From: a virus
Length of the DNA: 23,121 nt
IMG/VR virus record: IMGVR_UViG_3300021138_000181
Coordinates: 1 to 23,121 of that record
Direction: 5' to 3' (one strand)
Of the stretch, positions 1 to 6,444 are shown piece by piece; position 1 is the stretch's first letter, and the number at the start of each line of letters is the position of its first letter. The position numbers were made by a program, and so were the translations under genes. Below the pieces are notes generated by a model. The model saw nothing but the letters and a program-made list of their open reading frames with translations, made no database searches and was not told the origin of the DNA.

Positions 1-791
1 CCGCTAAGCGATCCAAAAATGAACCCGCTCGGCATAATCATGTTGCCGCGCACATCTAATTTCTGTTGCGGCGAAGTCGTCCCAATACCTACGTTGCCGT
101 TGGTATCAATACGCATACGTTCAACCTGACTACCCGTCTTGAAGATAATGCTATCAGACGTACCCGCACCGGACGTGGATTCAAGCGTCAGTGTCGAGGA
201 TGCGGTAGAGCCGCCGATGACCAGAGGCGTCGTGAGCGAAGCCGTGGCGATCAGCAATGGTGAAGTGACAGATGTAGAGAAGGTGGCAGCACCAGTTGAA
301 TCAATCAAAAGACGCTGCGTGCTGGCAGTGCTGAGAGCAATCTGGTTCGTAGATGGGCTGTAAATGCCAGCAGCGGTTGGAACTGTACCAAATGCTACCG
401 ATACAACACCCGATTGCGCAGATGCTGGGGTTAAGCCAGTAGTTCCAAAGCTAACACTATCCACGCCAGCAGTGACAGGAACTGTAGGTTGCCACGAATA
501 AGTGCCGCCCGAACTACCCACGAGGATGTAATTCGTACCCGTAGGTGCTGCAATCTGCGTTAAAGCGTTCGTCCCATTGCCGATCAGGATACCATTGGAT
601 ACTGGGAATGTACTTACACCTGTGCCTCCAACGGAAACAGTCCAAGGCAAATTCCCGGATGCACCCACCGCTAAACTTGCGATTTGGGCTGTCGTTATCC
701 TAACAGATGTGTTGGATTGAACGCCCAGAAGAGGTTCAGTGCCATTTAATGACGTGACCGCCGGAAGATTTGGTATGGTAACTGTGGTCAT
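1..791 (-). CDS. Tail fibre protein, partial (3' end beyond left edge)
   Basis: The reading frame is open from the ATG at 789-791 to the left edge, giving 263 codons with no stop. The N-terminal about 40 residues (IPNLPAVTSLNGTEPLLGVQ and on) match the start of the 2289-2993 protein, suggesting a virion-anchoring segment. A GGTGVSTF repeat typical of phage fibres follows, then a Ser/Thr/Ala-rich shaft. The last residues contain RIDTNGNVGIGTTSPQQKLD, a hallmark just before the C-terminal chaperone or head regions of many fibres. A self-cleaving S74-type chaperone may lie beyond the edge, but that is inference. The ATG follows the TAA of the zinc-ribbon gene after two bases, so the two are probably co-translated. 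Its role would be host recognition at the tail tip. Confidence 0.85.
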   Translation of the reverse strand, partial: MTTVTIPNLPAVTSLNGTEPLLGVQSNTSVRITTAQIASLAVGASGNLPWTVSVGGTGVSTFPVSNGILIGNGTNALTQIAAPTGTNYILVGSSGGTYSWQPTVPVTAGVDSVSFGTTGLTPASAQSGVVSVAFGTVPTAAGIYSPSTNQIALSTASTQRLLIDSTGAATFSTSVTSPLLIATASLTTPLVIGGSTASSTLTLESTSGAGTSDSIIFKTGSQVERMRIDTNGNVGIGTTSPQQKLDVRGNMIMPSGFIFGSLS

Positions 792-793
792 GG

Positions 794-1534
794 TTACGGC
801 CTAGTCTGTGGAATCTGAACAAAATCACGAGGTATGCCTACTATAGCAGTTTTCACTACTGTTGTAGAGCCAAGAATGCTCGTTCCTACTGTTAAAGGGA
901 ATTGAACCGTATAGGTAAATGCGGTCGCCGTTGTTACGGTAACACTGAAAAACCCATCGGTATTTTTGTTTCCTGTGCCTTCTACAGCAACTTGACTGTT
1001 AGTTGATAAGCCGTGAGCAGCAGAACAAGTAACAGTAATAACCGTTGGTGAACTGCTTACAACCATTGAAAGAATAGGAAGGGGAACGCCATACTTCACA
1101 TTCTGGAATTGTGGCTGTATCGCATTAGGATCAATATCACCGGGAATACCAACGACTTGATTGGATACGTTCTGTCCATCCTGCGTGACGATGTAGATAG
1201 GATTGGTAATGGTCAAGCCAGTAGTTGGGTCAATAGTAGTATTGCCCGACTCAATAATGTAATCCGTTTCCGCTTCCATGTAATTCTCGGTACGAGGATT
1301 CATGATCGGCACTGGATCAGCCGGAAGCACAATCGCGCGAAGCTGATTCTGCGGCAAATCAAGGCATGGATTGCACACGAGAATGCGTTTATTGATAAGC
1401 GACGCACCGCCCCAATCAAATTGCCACGATAAATTCGTATGATTGTAAGTGAAGCCGCAACGATCACAAATTGCTAAAGCTTGTGGGCTTTTAGCACTAA
1501 CCCTTGCACGTCCGACCTTGGAAGCGTAACCCAT
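794..1534 (-). CDS. Zinc-ribbon virion structural protein
   Basis: This is a 246-residue protein. A four-cysteine zinc ribbon lies near the N-terminus: C23-x2-C26 (ICDRCGF) and C54-x2-C57 (VCNPCLD), separated by an aromatic stretch (LSWQFDWGG). LRAIVLPADPVPIMNPR follows. I recognise this combination from other uncultured podovirus-like genomes, where it sits between the head-tail adaptor and the tail fibre, as here. The C-terminal half is Thr/Ser/Val-rich and beta-like (ITVTCSAAHGLST), as in Ig-like virion domains. The start has a near-perfect AGGAGG five bases upstream. A role as a tail or neck structural protein with a bound metal is inferred from position and composition; no family function is known to me. 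Confidence 0.75.
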   Translation of the reverse strand: MGYASKVGRARVSAKSPQALAICDRCGFTYNHTNLSWQFDWGGASLINKRILVCNPCLDLPQNQLRAIVLPADPVPIMNPRTENYMEAETDYIIESGNTTIDPTTGLTITNPIYIVTQDGQNVSNQVVGIPGDIDPNAIQPQFQNVKYGVPLPILSMVVSSSPTVITVTCSAAHGLSTNSQVAVEGTGNKNTDGFFSVTVTTATAFTYTVQFPLTVGTSILGSTTVVKTAIVGIPRDFVQIPQTRP

Positions 1535-1543
1535 TTACGCCTC

Positions 1544-2278
1544 CTATGCGCGCCAATAGCCGGAAACCTGCGGCGAAATGTACATGTTAGTCCACTCAGT
1601 ATCCTGCTGAGCGGCAATGGCATAAGCTTCGTCAGCTTCCGCTTTAAGCATTTGCACCATTGGGGGATTCCAAATCCTCGCCAAACGGTAAGCAAGCCCA
1701 TTGGCAAACGCATCCATCCAGCGATACGGAATATCTACAGTTTGACCGCCCGTGAAATTGCTGTCTTGAATCTGCGTGACGCGATAGTACGAAAGCGTTG
1801 ATGGGCCGTTAGACGTATTGGGGACAGGCCAAATCGTAATAGTCGGGCTAACAAGGCGGTCAAACCAATAGATCGTTGGGAATCCCTGTTGATTCTTATT
1901 CGGATACGATGCGTATTCCGTGCGGCTCACCGGAAGAATGATTCGGTCGATGTTCTCACCGCCATTTGGCGTGGTTACATACGCATCCAAAACCATAACA
2001 GTGCGATTCGCATCATTCGCGTCCGGCAAACCCGTTACCGAATTTACACCAGCAGCATAGGTAGAAACGCCTGTCGTCAGGGGGATCGTGACAAGATTAA
2101 CTTCCCACAGATTGACGCCCATGTTCGCCCATCTTGCAAGCATGAGATTCGTCGCCATACGCGCCGATTCCATATGCTCTTGTGCAATAGAGGTATTACG
2201 CACTCCAGCCAGATTAAAGGCATAGAGCGTCAATTCACCTAATGATGGATTGAAATTGTAAGTACCACTAGTGGTCAT
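1544..2278 (-). CDS. Head-tail adaptor / tail-tubular-like protein
   Basis: A 244-residue protein resembling podovirus connector proteins of the tail-tubular A (T7 gp11) or P22 gp4 functional class, which dock on the portal and open the DNA exit channel. Visible hallmarks are an N-terminal helical part (LYAFNLAGVRNTS, then NLMLARWANMGVNLWEV), a central SRTEYASYPNKNQQGFPT segment, TITIWPVP, SYYRVTQIQD, and a C-terminal helical IPYRWMDAFANGLAYRLA. ATG 2278 is chosen over the in-frame TTG three bases upstream because AGGTG lies just before it. It is followed by the zinc-ribbon protein and then the fibre, as expected for a neck/tail block. Class assignment is by remembered family pattern, not a search. 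Confidence 0.75.
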   Translation of the reverse strand: MTTSGTYNFNPSLGELTLYAFNLAGVRNTSIAQEHMESARMATNLMLARWANMGVNLWEVNLVTIPLTTGVSTYAAGVNSVTGLPDANDANRTVMVLDAYVTTPNGGENIDRIILPVSRTEYASYPNKNQQGFPTIYWFDRLVSPTITIWPVPNTSNGPSTLSYYRVTQIQDSNFTGGQTVDIPYRWMDAFANGLAYRLARIWNPPMVQMLKAEADEAYAIAAQQDTEWTNMYISPQVSGYWRA

Positions 2279-2288
2279 CAATCACCTA

Positions 2289-2993
2289 TTAGGCTGCGAC
2301 GCCCTTAATAACTGCGAAGTTTAATACGGGGGCGTCAGTAGCCGTGCCGCCCGTTGTGTAGAACGTGACCTGAAACGATCCAGCCGCCGTAGCCGTGACT
2401 TGTATCACATACAAGTTGGTTGCGCCCGATGCCACCGTTACATGTACAACGTCAGTAGCCGCCACAACGCTGTTCGTGACAGTGAATGATGCCGCCGTAG
2501 CAGAACCAGCCGCAGAGAACATCGTAATCGTGCCCGTCGCTTTATTCAGCGTCACACCAGTCGTGCGGCTCGCGGTCTGAATAACAGTACCACCAGCGCC
2601 CGTTGAATAACCCACGCCAGCAGCAGACGTTCCGTTCGACGAAAGAATAGAGCCAGTCGCCGTAATAGGAGCAGAAACAGCTACCGTACCGCTACCGTTC
2701 GGAGCAATCGTGATGTTGCCGTTAGCACCGTTGGCAAGAGTAATCGTCCCTTGGTTAGTACCAGCCGTATTCGTGGTCAGGACAAGGTTATAAGCACCGT
2801 TACTGCCCAGTGTGGCTGTTGCTGCACCAGAACCAACAACAGTCGTAGCAATACCGCCCGTCCCGCCGAGCAGATAGGTGGCAAGCTGAGATGCTGCAAC
2901 CTTATAGGTCGATCCGCCCTGTACGGTAGGATAAACGTCGGTAGAAGCTACGCTCGTGACCTGAGTAAGTGCGGAAATTGCAACGTTAGACAT
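2289..2993 (-). CDS. Virion structural protein with fibre-type anchor
   Basis: A 234-residue Ala/Thr/Gly/Val-rich protein. Residues 3-42 (ALTQVTSVASTDVYPTVQGG then TYKVAASQLATYL) align by eye with the N-terminus of the fibre at 1-791, so the two may attach at related virion sites. The middle is a repetitive beta-rich shaft (LANGANGNITIAPNGSGTV). The C-terminal about 105 residues (GVGYSTGAGGTVIQTASRTT, then TLNKATGTITM, ending LNFAVIKGVAA) form a beta-domain I recognise from many phage head or tail surface proteins. Shine-Dalgarno AAGGA precedes the ATG. It is probably a short fibre, spike or decoration protein; the exact site is unknown. Confidence 0.7.
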   Translation of the reverse strand: MSNVAISALTQVTSVASTDVYPTVQGGSTYKVAASQLATYLLGGTGGIATTVVGSGAATATLGSNGAYNLVLTTNTAGTNQGTITLANGANGNITIAPNGSGTVAVSAPITATGSILSSNGTSAAGVGYSTGAGGTVIQTASRTTGVTLNKATGTITMFSAAGSATAASFTVTNSVVAATDVVHVTVASGATNLYVIQVTATAAGSFQVTFYTTGGTATDAPVLNFAVIKGVAA

Positions 2994-3002
2994 GTTAAAT
3001 CC

Positions 3003-3776
3003 TTACAGAGAGCCATCATTGGCAATCAAGACGCCTTCAGCCGCAAAACCTGCTGCATATGCCGTGCCTGTAGCCGACATTTGCCATTGGATGTCAGTTT
3101 TTTGGGTGTAAATGTTAGGATACCAACGTTCGCTGACAAAGTTGGCAACGAATGGACGCTGAGTCACCAAAGCATTCACGCCAGCAGCATTAATAGTCCA
3201 AGTACGATAAGTTCCATACGAACCAGAGGTGTAAACCATGTTAGTCCAACCCTGAGTACGCTTAAGATAAAACGTATACCCAGCCGGAACTGTATAAATT
3301 GCAGATTGAGTGCGCCCAATGCTTGGATTGATCTGAGCATAGGTCGTGCCGCTGTTTTTCGCCGTAATCGTGCCTACATTCGACGTTCCGGCTGTTCCAA
3401 CCGTAGTCACCGACATGCTATTAATGCGGAAAAATGCAGTTCCGTTCGTTGCTGTACCACTCGTTCCGCCGGAAAAAGTTACCGTATCCGAAATTGGAAG
3501 ATAATTAATATCCAAACCGCTTACAGTCATCGTCAATGTTTCGTTTGACGTGCTGGCATATGTCATCGCTAGAGCGGATGTAGGATAGGTATAGGTGGTC
3601 GCATTTTCCCAAACTGGGATAAACCCGCTCGTCGGGATGGCAGCTTGATAGCCAAAAATGCTTAAGGTCGAATGATTTGAAATGTTATTGCGCGATACTT
3701 GAAGCTCAAATGGCTCGTACCTTCCATTCTTCGTAATGGAATCCCAGCTTACGCCGCTATTGCTATAAGTAGCCAT
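3003..3776 (-). CDS. Virion structural protein, beta-rich
   Basis: A 257-residue beta-rich protein without membrane segments or enzyme motifs. Residues 85-122 (SGLDINYLPISDTVTFSGG, then TAFFRINSMSV) match by eye a module in the 395-residue protein at 4747-5934 (SGYDVYGFPLVEAITL, then RKAFRYIKSVV). The two genes therefore seem to share a structural domain. The segment TQSAIYTVPAGYTFYLKRTQ is another pattern I associate with podovirus virion proteins. GGG lies about nine bases before the ATG. The 54-residue basic protein gene ends two bases upstream. It is likely a minor capsid, head-fibre or tail component; no more precise role can be read. Confidence 0.65.
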   Translation of the reverse strand: MATYSNSGVSWDSITKNGRYEPFELQVSRNNISNHSTLSIFGYQAAIPTSGFIPVWENATTYTYPTSALAMTYASTSNETLTMTVSGLDINYLPISDTVTFSGGTSGTATNGTAFFRINSMSVTTVGTAGTSNVGTITAKNSGTTYAQINPSIGRTQSAIYTVPAGYTFYLKRTQGWTNMVYTSGSYGTYRTWTINAAGVNALVTQRPFVANFVSERWYPNIYTQKTDIQWQMSATGTAYAAGFAAEGVLIANDGSL

Positions 3777-3778
3777 GA

Positions 3779-3943
3779 TTATTTACCCTTTTTCCGCGAT
3801 GCAGCGGCATTATCGATCAAATTCGGATATGGCCTACCTGCGGCCCTTGCACTAGCTTTAGCACTTTGCTCTTGCTTGTGCGACAAATGCTTTTTGTGGT
3901 GATCCTTGGGCAATTTATTTTCCCAAAATGGTTTATCGGTCAT
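3779..3943 (-). CDS. Small basic phage protein (54 aa)
   Basis: A 54-residue protein that begins MTDKPFWENKLPKDHHKKHL and contains SAKASARAAGRPYPNLIDNA, ending AASRKKGK. The A-x-A-GRPYPN-(L/I)-(I/V)-DN-x-AA-x-(R/K)-K-K block is a motif I recognise from many uncultured phage small proteins. The start overlaps the stop of the 26-residue membrane peptide gene in an ATGA, and its stop lies two bases before the next ATG, so it is part of a tightly coupled operon. The lysine/histidine richness suggests binding to DNA or an acidic protein surface, which is inference. The function is unknown. Confidence 0.7.
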   Translation of the reverse strand: MTDKPFWENKLPKDHHKKHLSHKQEQSAKASARAAGRPYPNLIDNAAASRKKGK

Positions 3944-4020
3944 TTCCGCACCAGTAAAACAATGGCGATAACGGTGAGCACTATGTTAATTACTTCACCC
4001 AAAGAAAATATCACAGCCAT
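3940..4020 (-). CDS. 26-aa single-pass membrane peptide
   Basis: An 81-base frame encoding MAVIFSLGEVINIVLTVIAI followed by VLLVRK. Residues about 10-24 are almost wholly hydrophobic and end in Arg-Lys, as in a single transmembrane helix with a basic cytoplasmic end. The ATG directly follows the TAA of the DUF6321-like gene (TAAATG), and its TGA overlaps the next ATG (ATGA). This double coupling is the main evidence that it is translated. GGGG lies about nine bases before the start. It could be a pinholin-like or virion membrane peptide, but no family can be named and the sequence is very short. Confidence 0.5.
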   Translation of the reverse strand: MAVIFSLGEVINIVLTVIAIVLLVRK

Positions 4021-4263
4021 TTAACAACCCCACTTACGAAGTGATTTATTGACACGGCTATCTGGGTCAGCAGCTTTTGCTGATCCCGTCATCTTGCGTT
4101 TTAACCCAGTCATACGAGAACAAAAATTCTCGTGCCGTGGGTTATCCTTATCCTTCGTAGGGGCTTTTAGGTCATGCCCTTCTGCACGAGCAGATGCGCG
4201 TCCTTTGGCGTTTAACCCGCCAGACGGAGATTTGCCTTCAGAACGTGTCCATGCTGCGGTCAT
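4021..4263 (-). CDS. DUF6321-like small basic protein
   Basis: An 80-residue basic protein. The N-terminus MTAAWTRSEGKSPSGGLNAK, the central FCSRMTGLKRKMT and the end DPDSRVNKSLRKWGC match the pattern I remember for DUF6321, a family common in uncultured marine and freshwater phages: (T/A)AAW-x-R-x-EGK-(N/S)P-x-GGLNAKGRAS, then FC-x-RM, then DP-(D/N)-SR-(I/V)-NK-x-LRKW-x-C. Two conserved cysteines (in FCSRM and at the C-terminus) could bind metal or form a bridge. Function unknown. AGGTG precedes the start, and a strong hairpin lies between it and the upstream His-rich gene, hinting at separate expression levels. Confidence 0.75.
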   Translation of the reverse strand: MTAAWTRSEGKSPSGGLNAKGRASARAEGHDLKAPTKDKDNPRHENFCSRMTGLKRKMTGSAKAADPDSRVNKSLRKWGC

Positions 4264-4281
4264 TTCGCACCTATGAAGAAG

Positions 4282-4306
4282 TGAGGGGGCTTTTTACACC
4301 CCCTCA
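4282..4306 (-). terminator. GC-rich intergenic hairpin, possible terminator
   Basis: A perfect 8-base inverted repeat (TGAGGGGG / CCCCCTCA) encloses a 9-base loop in the 49-base gap between the His-rich gene and the DUF6321-like gene. On the minus strand the stem is followed by CTTCTTCAT, a weak U-rich tract. It may be a leaky terminator or mRNA-processing/stability hairpin that tunes expression of the small genes downstream. Confidence 0.4.
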
Positions 4307-4312
4307 ACTGTA

Positions 4313-4735
4313 TCAATCGTGTTCAGGCTCGTAAGACGTGTGCTTTGGTGGTTCCATGCCCTTATGGGCCGTCGAGAATGGGTGCATGTTTGCACCTACT
4401 TCGCCACCGCTCTTGCGAGCCTTACGGTCTGCACGATGCTTAGCATGTTCGCCGTGGACGGCATGCTCTGCATGGACATGACCACCACGCTTGCGTTTTG
4501 CGCGGTGTTCAGCCTTTGGATGCTCATGGTGATGCTCTTTGTGCTTAGCATTGTGATGAGCTACATGCCCACCATGCTTGCGCTTCGTGCGGCCACCATG
4601 CTTACGCTCTTCAGCCTCGTGTTCCGTAGGCGAATCCTTGCCTTCGTACACGTCGGTAACGGGGGCATCCTTGTAGATGTCACCCTTTTCTGCTTCACCA
4701 CCCTTGGCGTGGTGTTTACGGGTATGTGCCTTCAT
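4313..4735 (-). CDS. Histidine/lysine-rich protein with KxGG repeats
   Basis: A 140-residue highly charged protein with 25 histidines (18%), many in clusters (EHHHEH at 67-72, HVHAEHAVHGEHAKH at 86-100). Short repeats of basic residues followed by Gly-Gly occur at KHGGR, KHGGH, KRGGH and KSGGE. RADRKARKSGG at 101-111 is identical to a segment of the 425-residue protein at 11885-13162. The sequence looks disordered, with no hydrophobic core. A metal-binding, DNA-condensing or packaged-internal-protein role is possible but only inferred. Shine-Dalgarno AAGGA lies before the start, immediately after the stop of the upstream structural gene. The hydrophobic frame on the opposite strand is a codon mirror of this His/Lys-rich sequence. 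Confidence 0.75.
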   Translation of the reverse strand: MKAHTRKHHAKGGEAEKGDIYKDAPVTDVYEGKDSPTEHEAEERKHGGRTKRKHGGHVAHHNAKHKEHHHEHPKAEHRAKRKRGGHVHAEHAVHGEHAKHRADRKARKSGGEVGANMHPFSTAHKGMEPPKHTSYEPEHD

Positions 4736-4746
4736 GGCCTAGTTCC

Positions 4747-5934
4747 TTAGAAGTTGCTGTACTGAGTGACACCAAACAGGCCGGGGTTAGCAGAGCCAAC
4801 CATGTAGGCTTGTGGTGACTGGCGGATAACCAGTTTGTTCGCGCCAGTGCTAGACGTAAACGCCGAGAAAGTACCACGGACGTCGCCAGTCGTAGACGTA
4901 GCTGCTGTACGATCAGAAGGAAGATACCCAGTCGCTGCGGTAATCAGGGTGGTAGCCGTCAACGAAGAAGCGTAGTTGACAAGAATATCACCAAAGTTAT
5001 CAGAGCGAAGCGGAAGTCCGAAAACGTCCGTTGTATCAACCGAATAAGCGTGGATAGCGTCAGCGGCGTTGAGAACAACGCTCTTGATGTACCGGAACGC
5101 TTTCCTACCACTGACCTGCGAGCCAGCCGTAAGAGTGATCGCTTCAACCAATGGGAAGCCATAGACGTCATACCCAGAAACCGTAGCAGTCGTAGCCGTT
5201 GCCGAAGCAGCAGCGGTGACAGCAACAGCACGGCCAATAAGCGACTGTGCATTCCAGAGATAGACCGAAGGCGTACCATTAACTGCCGATGGGATCGCAC
5301 AAGCCGTAGGCGTTGGGAGAGCCAGCGTGACAGTACCAGACGTTGCCGTCAGGTTGCCGTTGGTTGAGTAAGTACCCGCAACACCCTGACCAGCCGAACC
5401 GCCCGTAAGCTGCCCAGTGATAACAGTGCCAGCCGCAGTACCCTGCGAGACAGTGCCACCCGTTGCCACTACAACCATGCCCGGAGTGACAGGCATTGCC
5501 GAGTTGGCCGTAATGGTCATAACGCCGTTTGCAAACGACGCCGTGACGGACGTGTACGCATCAAGAGCCAAGACCGTATCAGTTGCGCCAGTATCCGCAC
5601 GAACAAAGCTCGTGGAATAATACACGCCAGTCGTGGCACTATTCGTCGTGTTCAACGTCAGTGTAGCACTTGTAGCATTGGCAGAGGTAACAATCGCGCC
5701 AGTAGCCTTTGAATAAGGAACAATGCTCTGGGTCGTGATGTTATCAAAGCCGAGCCAGCCAAAATCCTGCGCGGACTGACCTTCACCCGGAAAGTAGGTG
5801 TAGGCAGCGCGAGGATCAAGGATGGCAGCACCTCCCCAAAATAGGGAAGTGCCGAGATCGGGGTTATAGTCCGATGGTTGCGTTGGGTTTTGCCCAAATA
5901 CAATAATCGGACCGGAGAATGCGGTATCAGCCAT
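4747..5934 (-). CDS. Virion structural protein (head-associated, 395 aa)
   Basis: A 395-residue Thr/Ala/Gly/Ser-rich protein with no enzyme motif. The N-terminus is globular (TSLFWGGAAILDPRAAYTYF). Residues 148-192 hold a PVTPGMVVVATGG / VITGQLTGG / GTYSTNG module seen in many phage surface proteins. Residues 224-287 hold VYLWNAQSLIGRAV then SGYDVYGFPLVEAITL and RKAFRYIKSVV, followed by YSVDTTDVFGLPLRSDNFGD. I recognise this last block from structural proteins of uncultured podovirus-like genomes that lie after the capsid gene. AAAGGG lies before the ATG. It is likely a head decoration, vertex or portal-side structural protein; its copy number and site are unknown. Confidence 0.7.
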   Translation of the reverse strand: MADTAFSGPIIVFGQNPTQPSDYNPDLGTSLFWGGAAILDPRAAYTYFPGEGQSAQDFGWLGFDNITTQSIVPYSKATGAIVTSANATSATLTLNTTNSATTGVYYSTSFVRADTGATDTVLALDAYTSVTASFANGVMTITANSAMPVTPGMVVVATGGTVSQGTAAGTVITGQLTGGSAGQGVAGTYSTNGNLTATSGTVTLALPTPTACAIPSAVNGTPSVYLWNAQSLIGRAVAVTAAASATATTATVSGYDVYGFPLVEAITLTAGSQVSGRKAFRYIKSVVLNAADAIHAYSVDTTDVFGLPLRSDNFGDILVNYASSLTATTLITAATGYLPSDRTAATSTTGDVRGTFSAFTSSTGANKLVIRQSPQAYMVGSANPGLFGVTQYSNF

Positions 5935-5939
5935 TTGGA

Positions 5940-6434
5940 TTACCCTTTCTGAGTATCCACGAGTTTCGTCACAACTTGCCTTTGATCAGAATACTTGTCT
6001 AGGTATTTTATTGCTGAAAGAAAAATATTACGGTTTTCTTTCAGTTTACCAATACCCGTATTGCAATCCGAACAAAGAAGCCCTCTTACTTTCCCACTTT
6101 TATGATCATGATCTACAGCTAACGCTTTGACCTTACCATTCCGAGTGGCAGTTTCAGGGAGTGAGCATATCGCGCACGTACCGTTTTGTGAGTGGAATAT
6201 TTCGGCATACTCTTGACGAGTAATGCCAAAACGCCGTTCACGTTCTCTGTCACTTAAGACATCACGGTTTTGTTCACGATACAATGCCTGATACGCACGA
6301 ATTGCCTCGACCTTTTGAGGGTTTTGGCGAGACTTAGCATGAGAACGCCGGCTATTTTCCCTGACTTTTTCAGGATTATTTTTCCGATATTCTGCCGCTC
6401 TAAGTCGATTTTTTTCGCGCGTATCAATTGACAT
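5940..6434 (-). CDS. HNH / recombination endonuclease VII family nuclease
   Basis: A 164-residue protein with an Arg/Lys/Glu-rich helical N-terminus and a C-terminal endonuclease VII fold. Visible motifs are C87-x2-C90 (TCAIC), the catalytic region AVDHDHKSGKVRGLLC (D108, H109, D110, H111) and C121-x2-C124-N125 (CSDCNTGIGKL). The four cysteines would bind structural zinc, with His/Asn/Asp at the active site. In T4 the family resolves branched DNA, but stand-alone copies in phage late operons are usually homing endonucleases. The position between major capsid and a structural gene, the weak Shine-Dalgarno (AAGTGA) and a more A+T-rich sequence than the neighbours fit an inserted homing gene. 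All key residues are present, so it looks active. Confidence 0.9.
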   Translation of the reverse strand: MSIDTREKNRLRAAEYRKNNPEKVRENSRRSHAKSRQNPQKVEAIRAYQALYREQNRDVLSDRERERRFGITRQEYAEIFHSQNGTCAICSLPETATRNGKVKALAVDHDHKSGKVRGLLCSDCNTGIGKLKENRNIFLSAIKYLDKYSDQRQVVTKLVDTQKG

Positions 6435-6444
6435 TGATTATCAC

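Noticed and set aside
2751-3548. 265-residue plus-strand frame
   Set aside because: Antisense to two structural genes and spans their junction; Arg/Ser/Cys-rich composition typical of a shadow.
4319-4750. 143-residue hydrophobic frame on the plus strand
   Set aside because: It is the antisense mirror of the His/Lys-rich gene: CAC/CAT and AAG codons read backwards give Val/Met/Leu. No independent ribosome site or neighbours on that strand.
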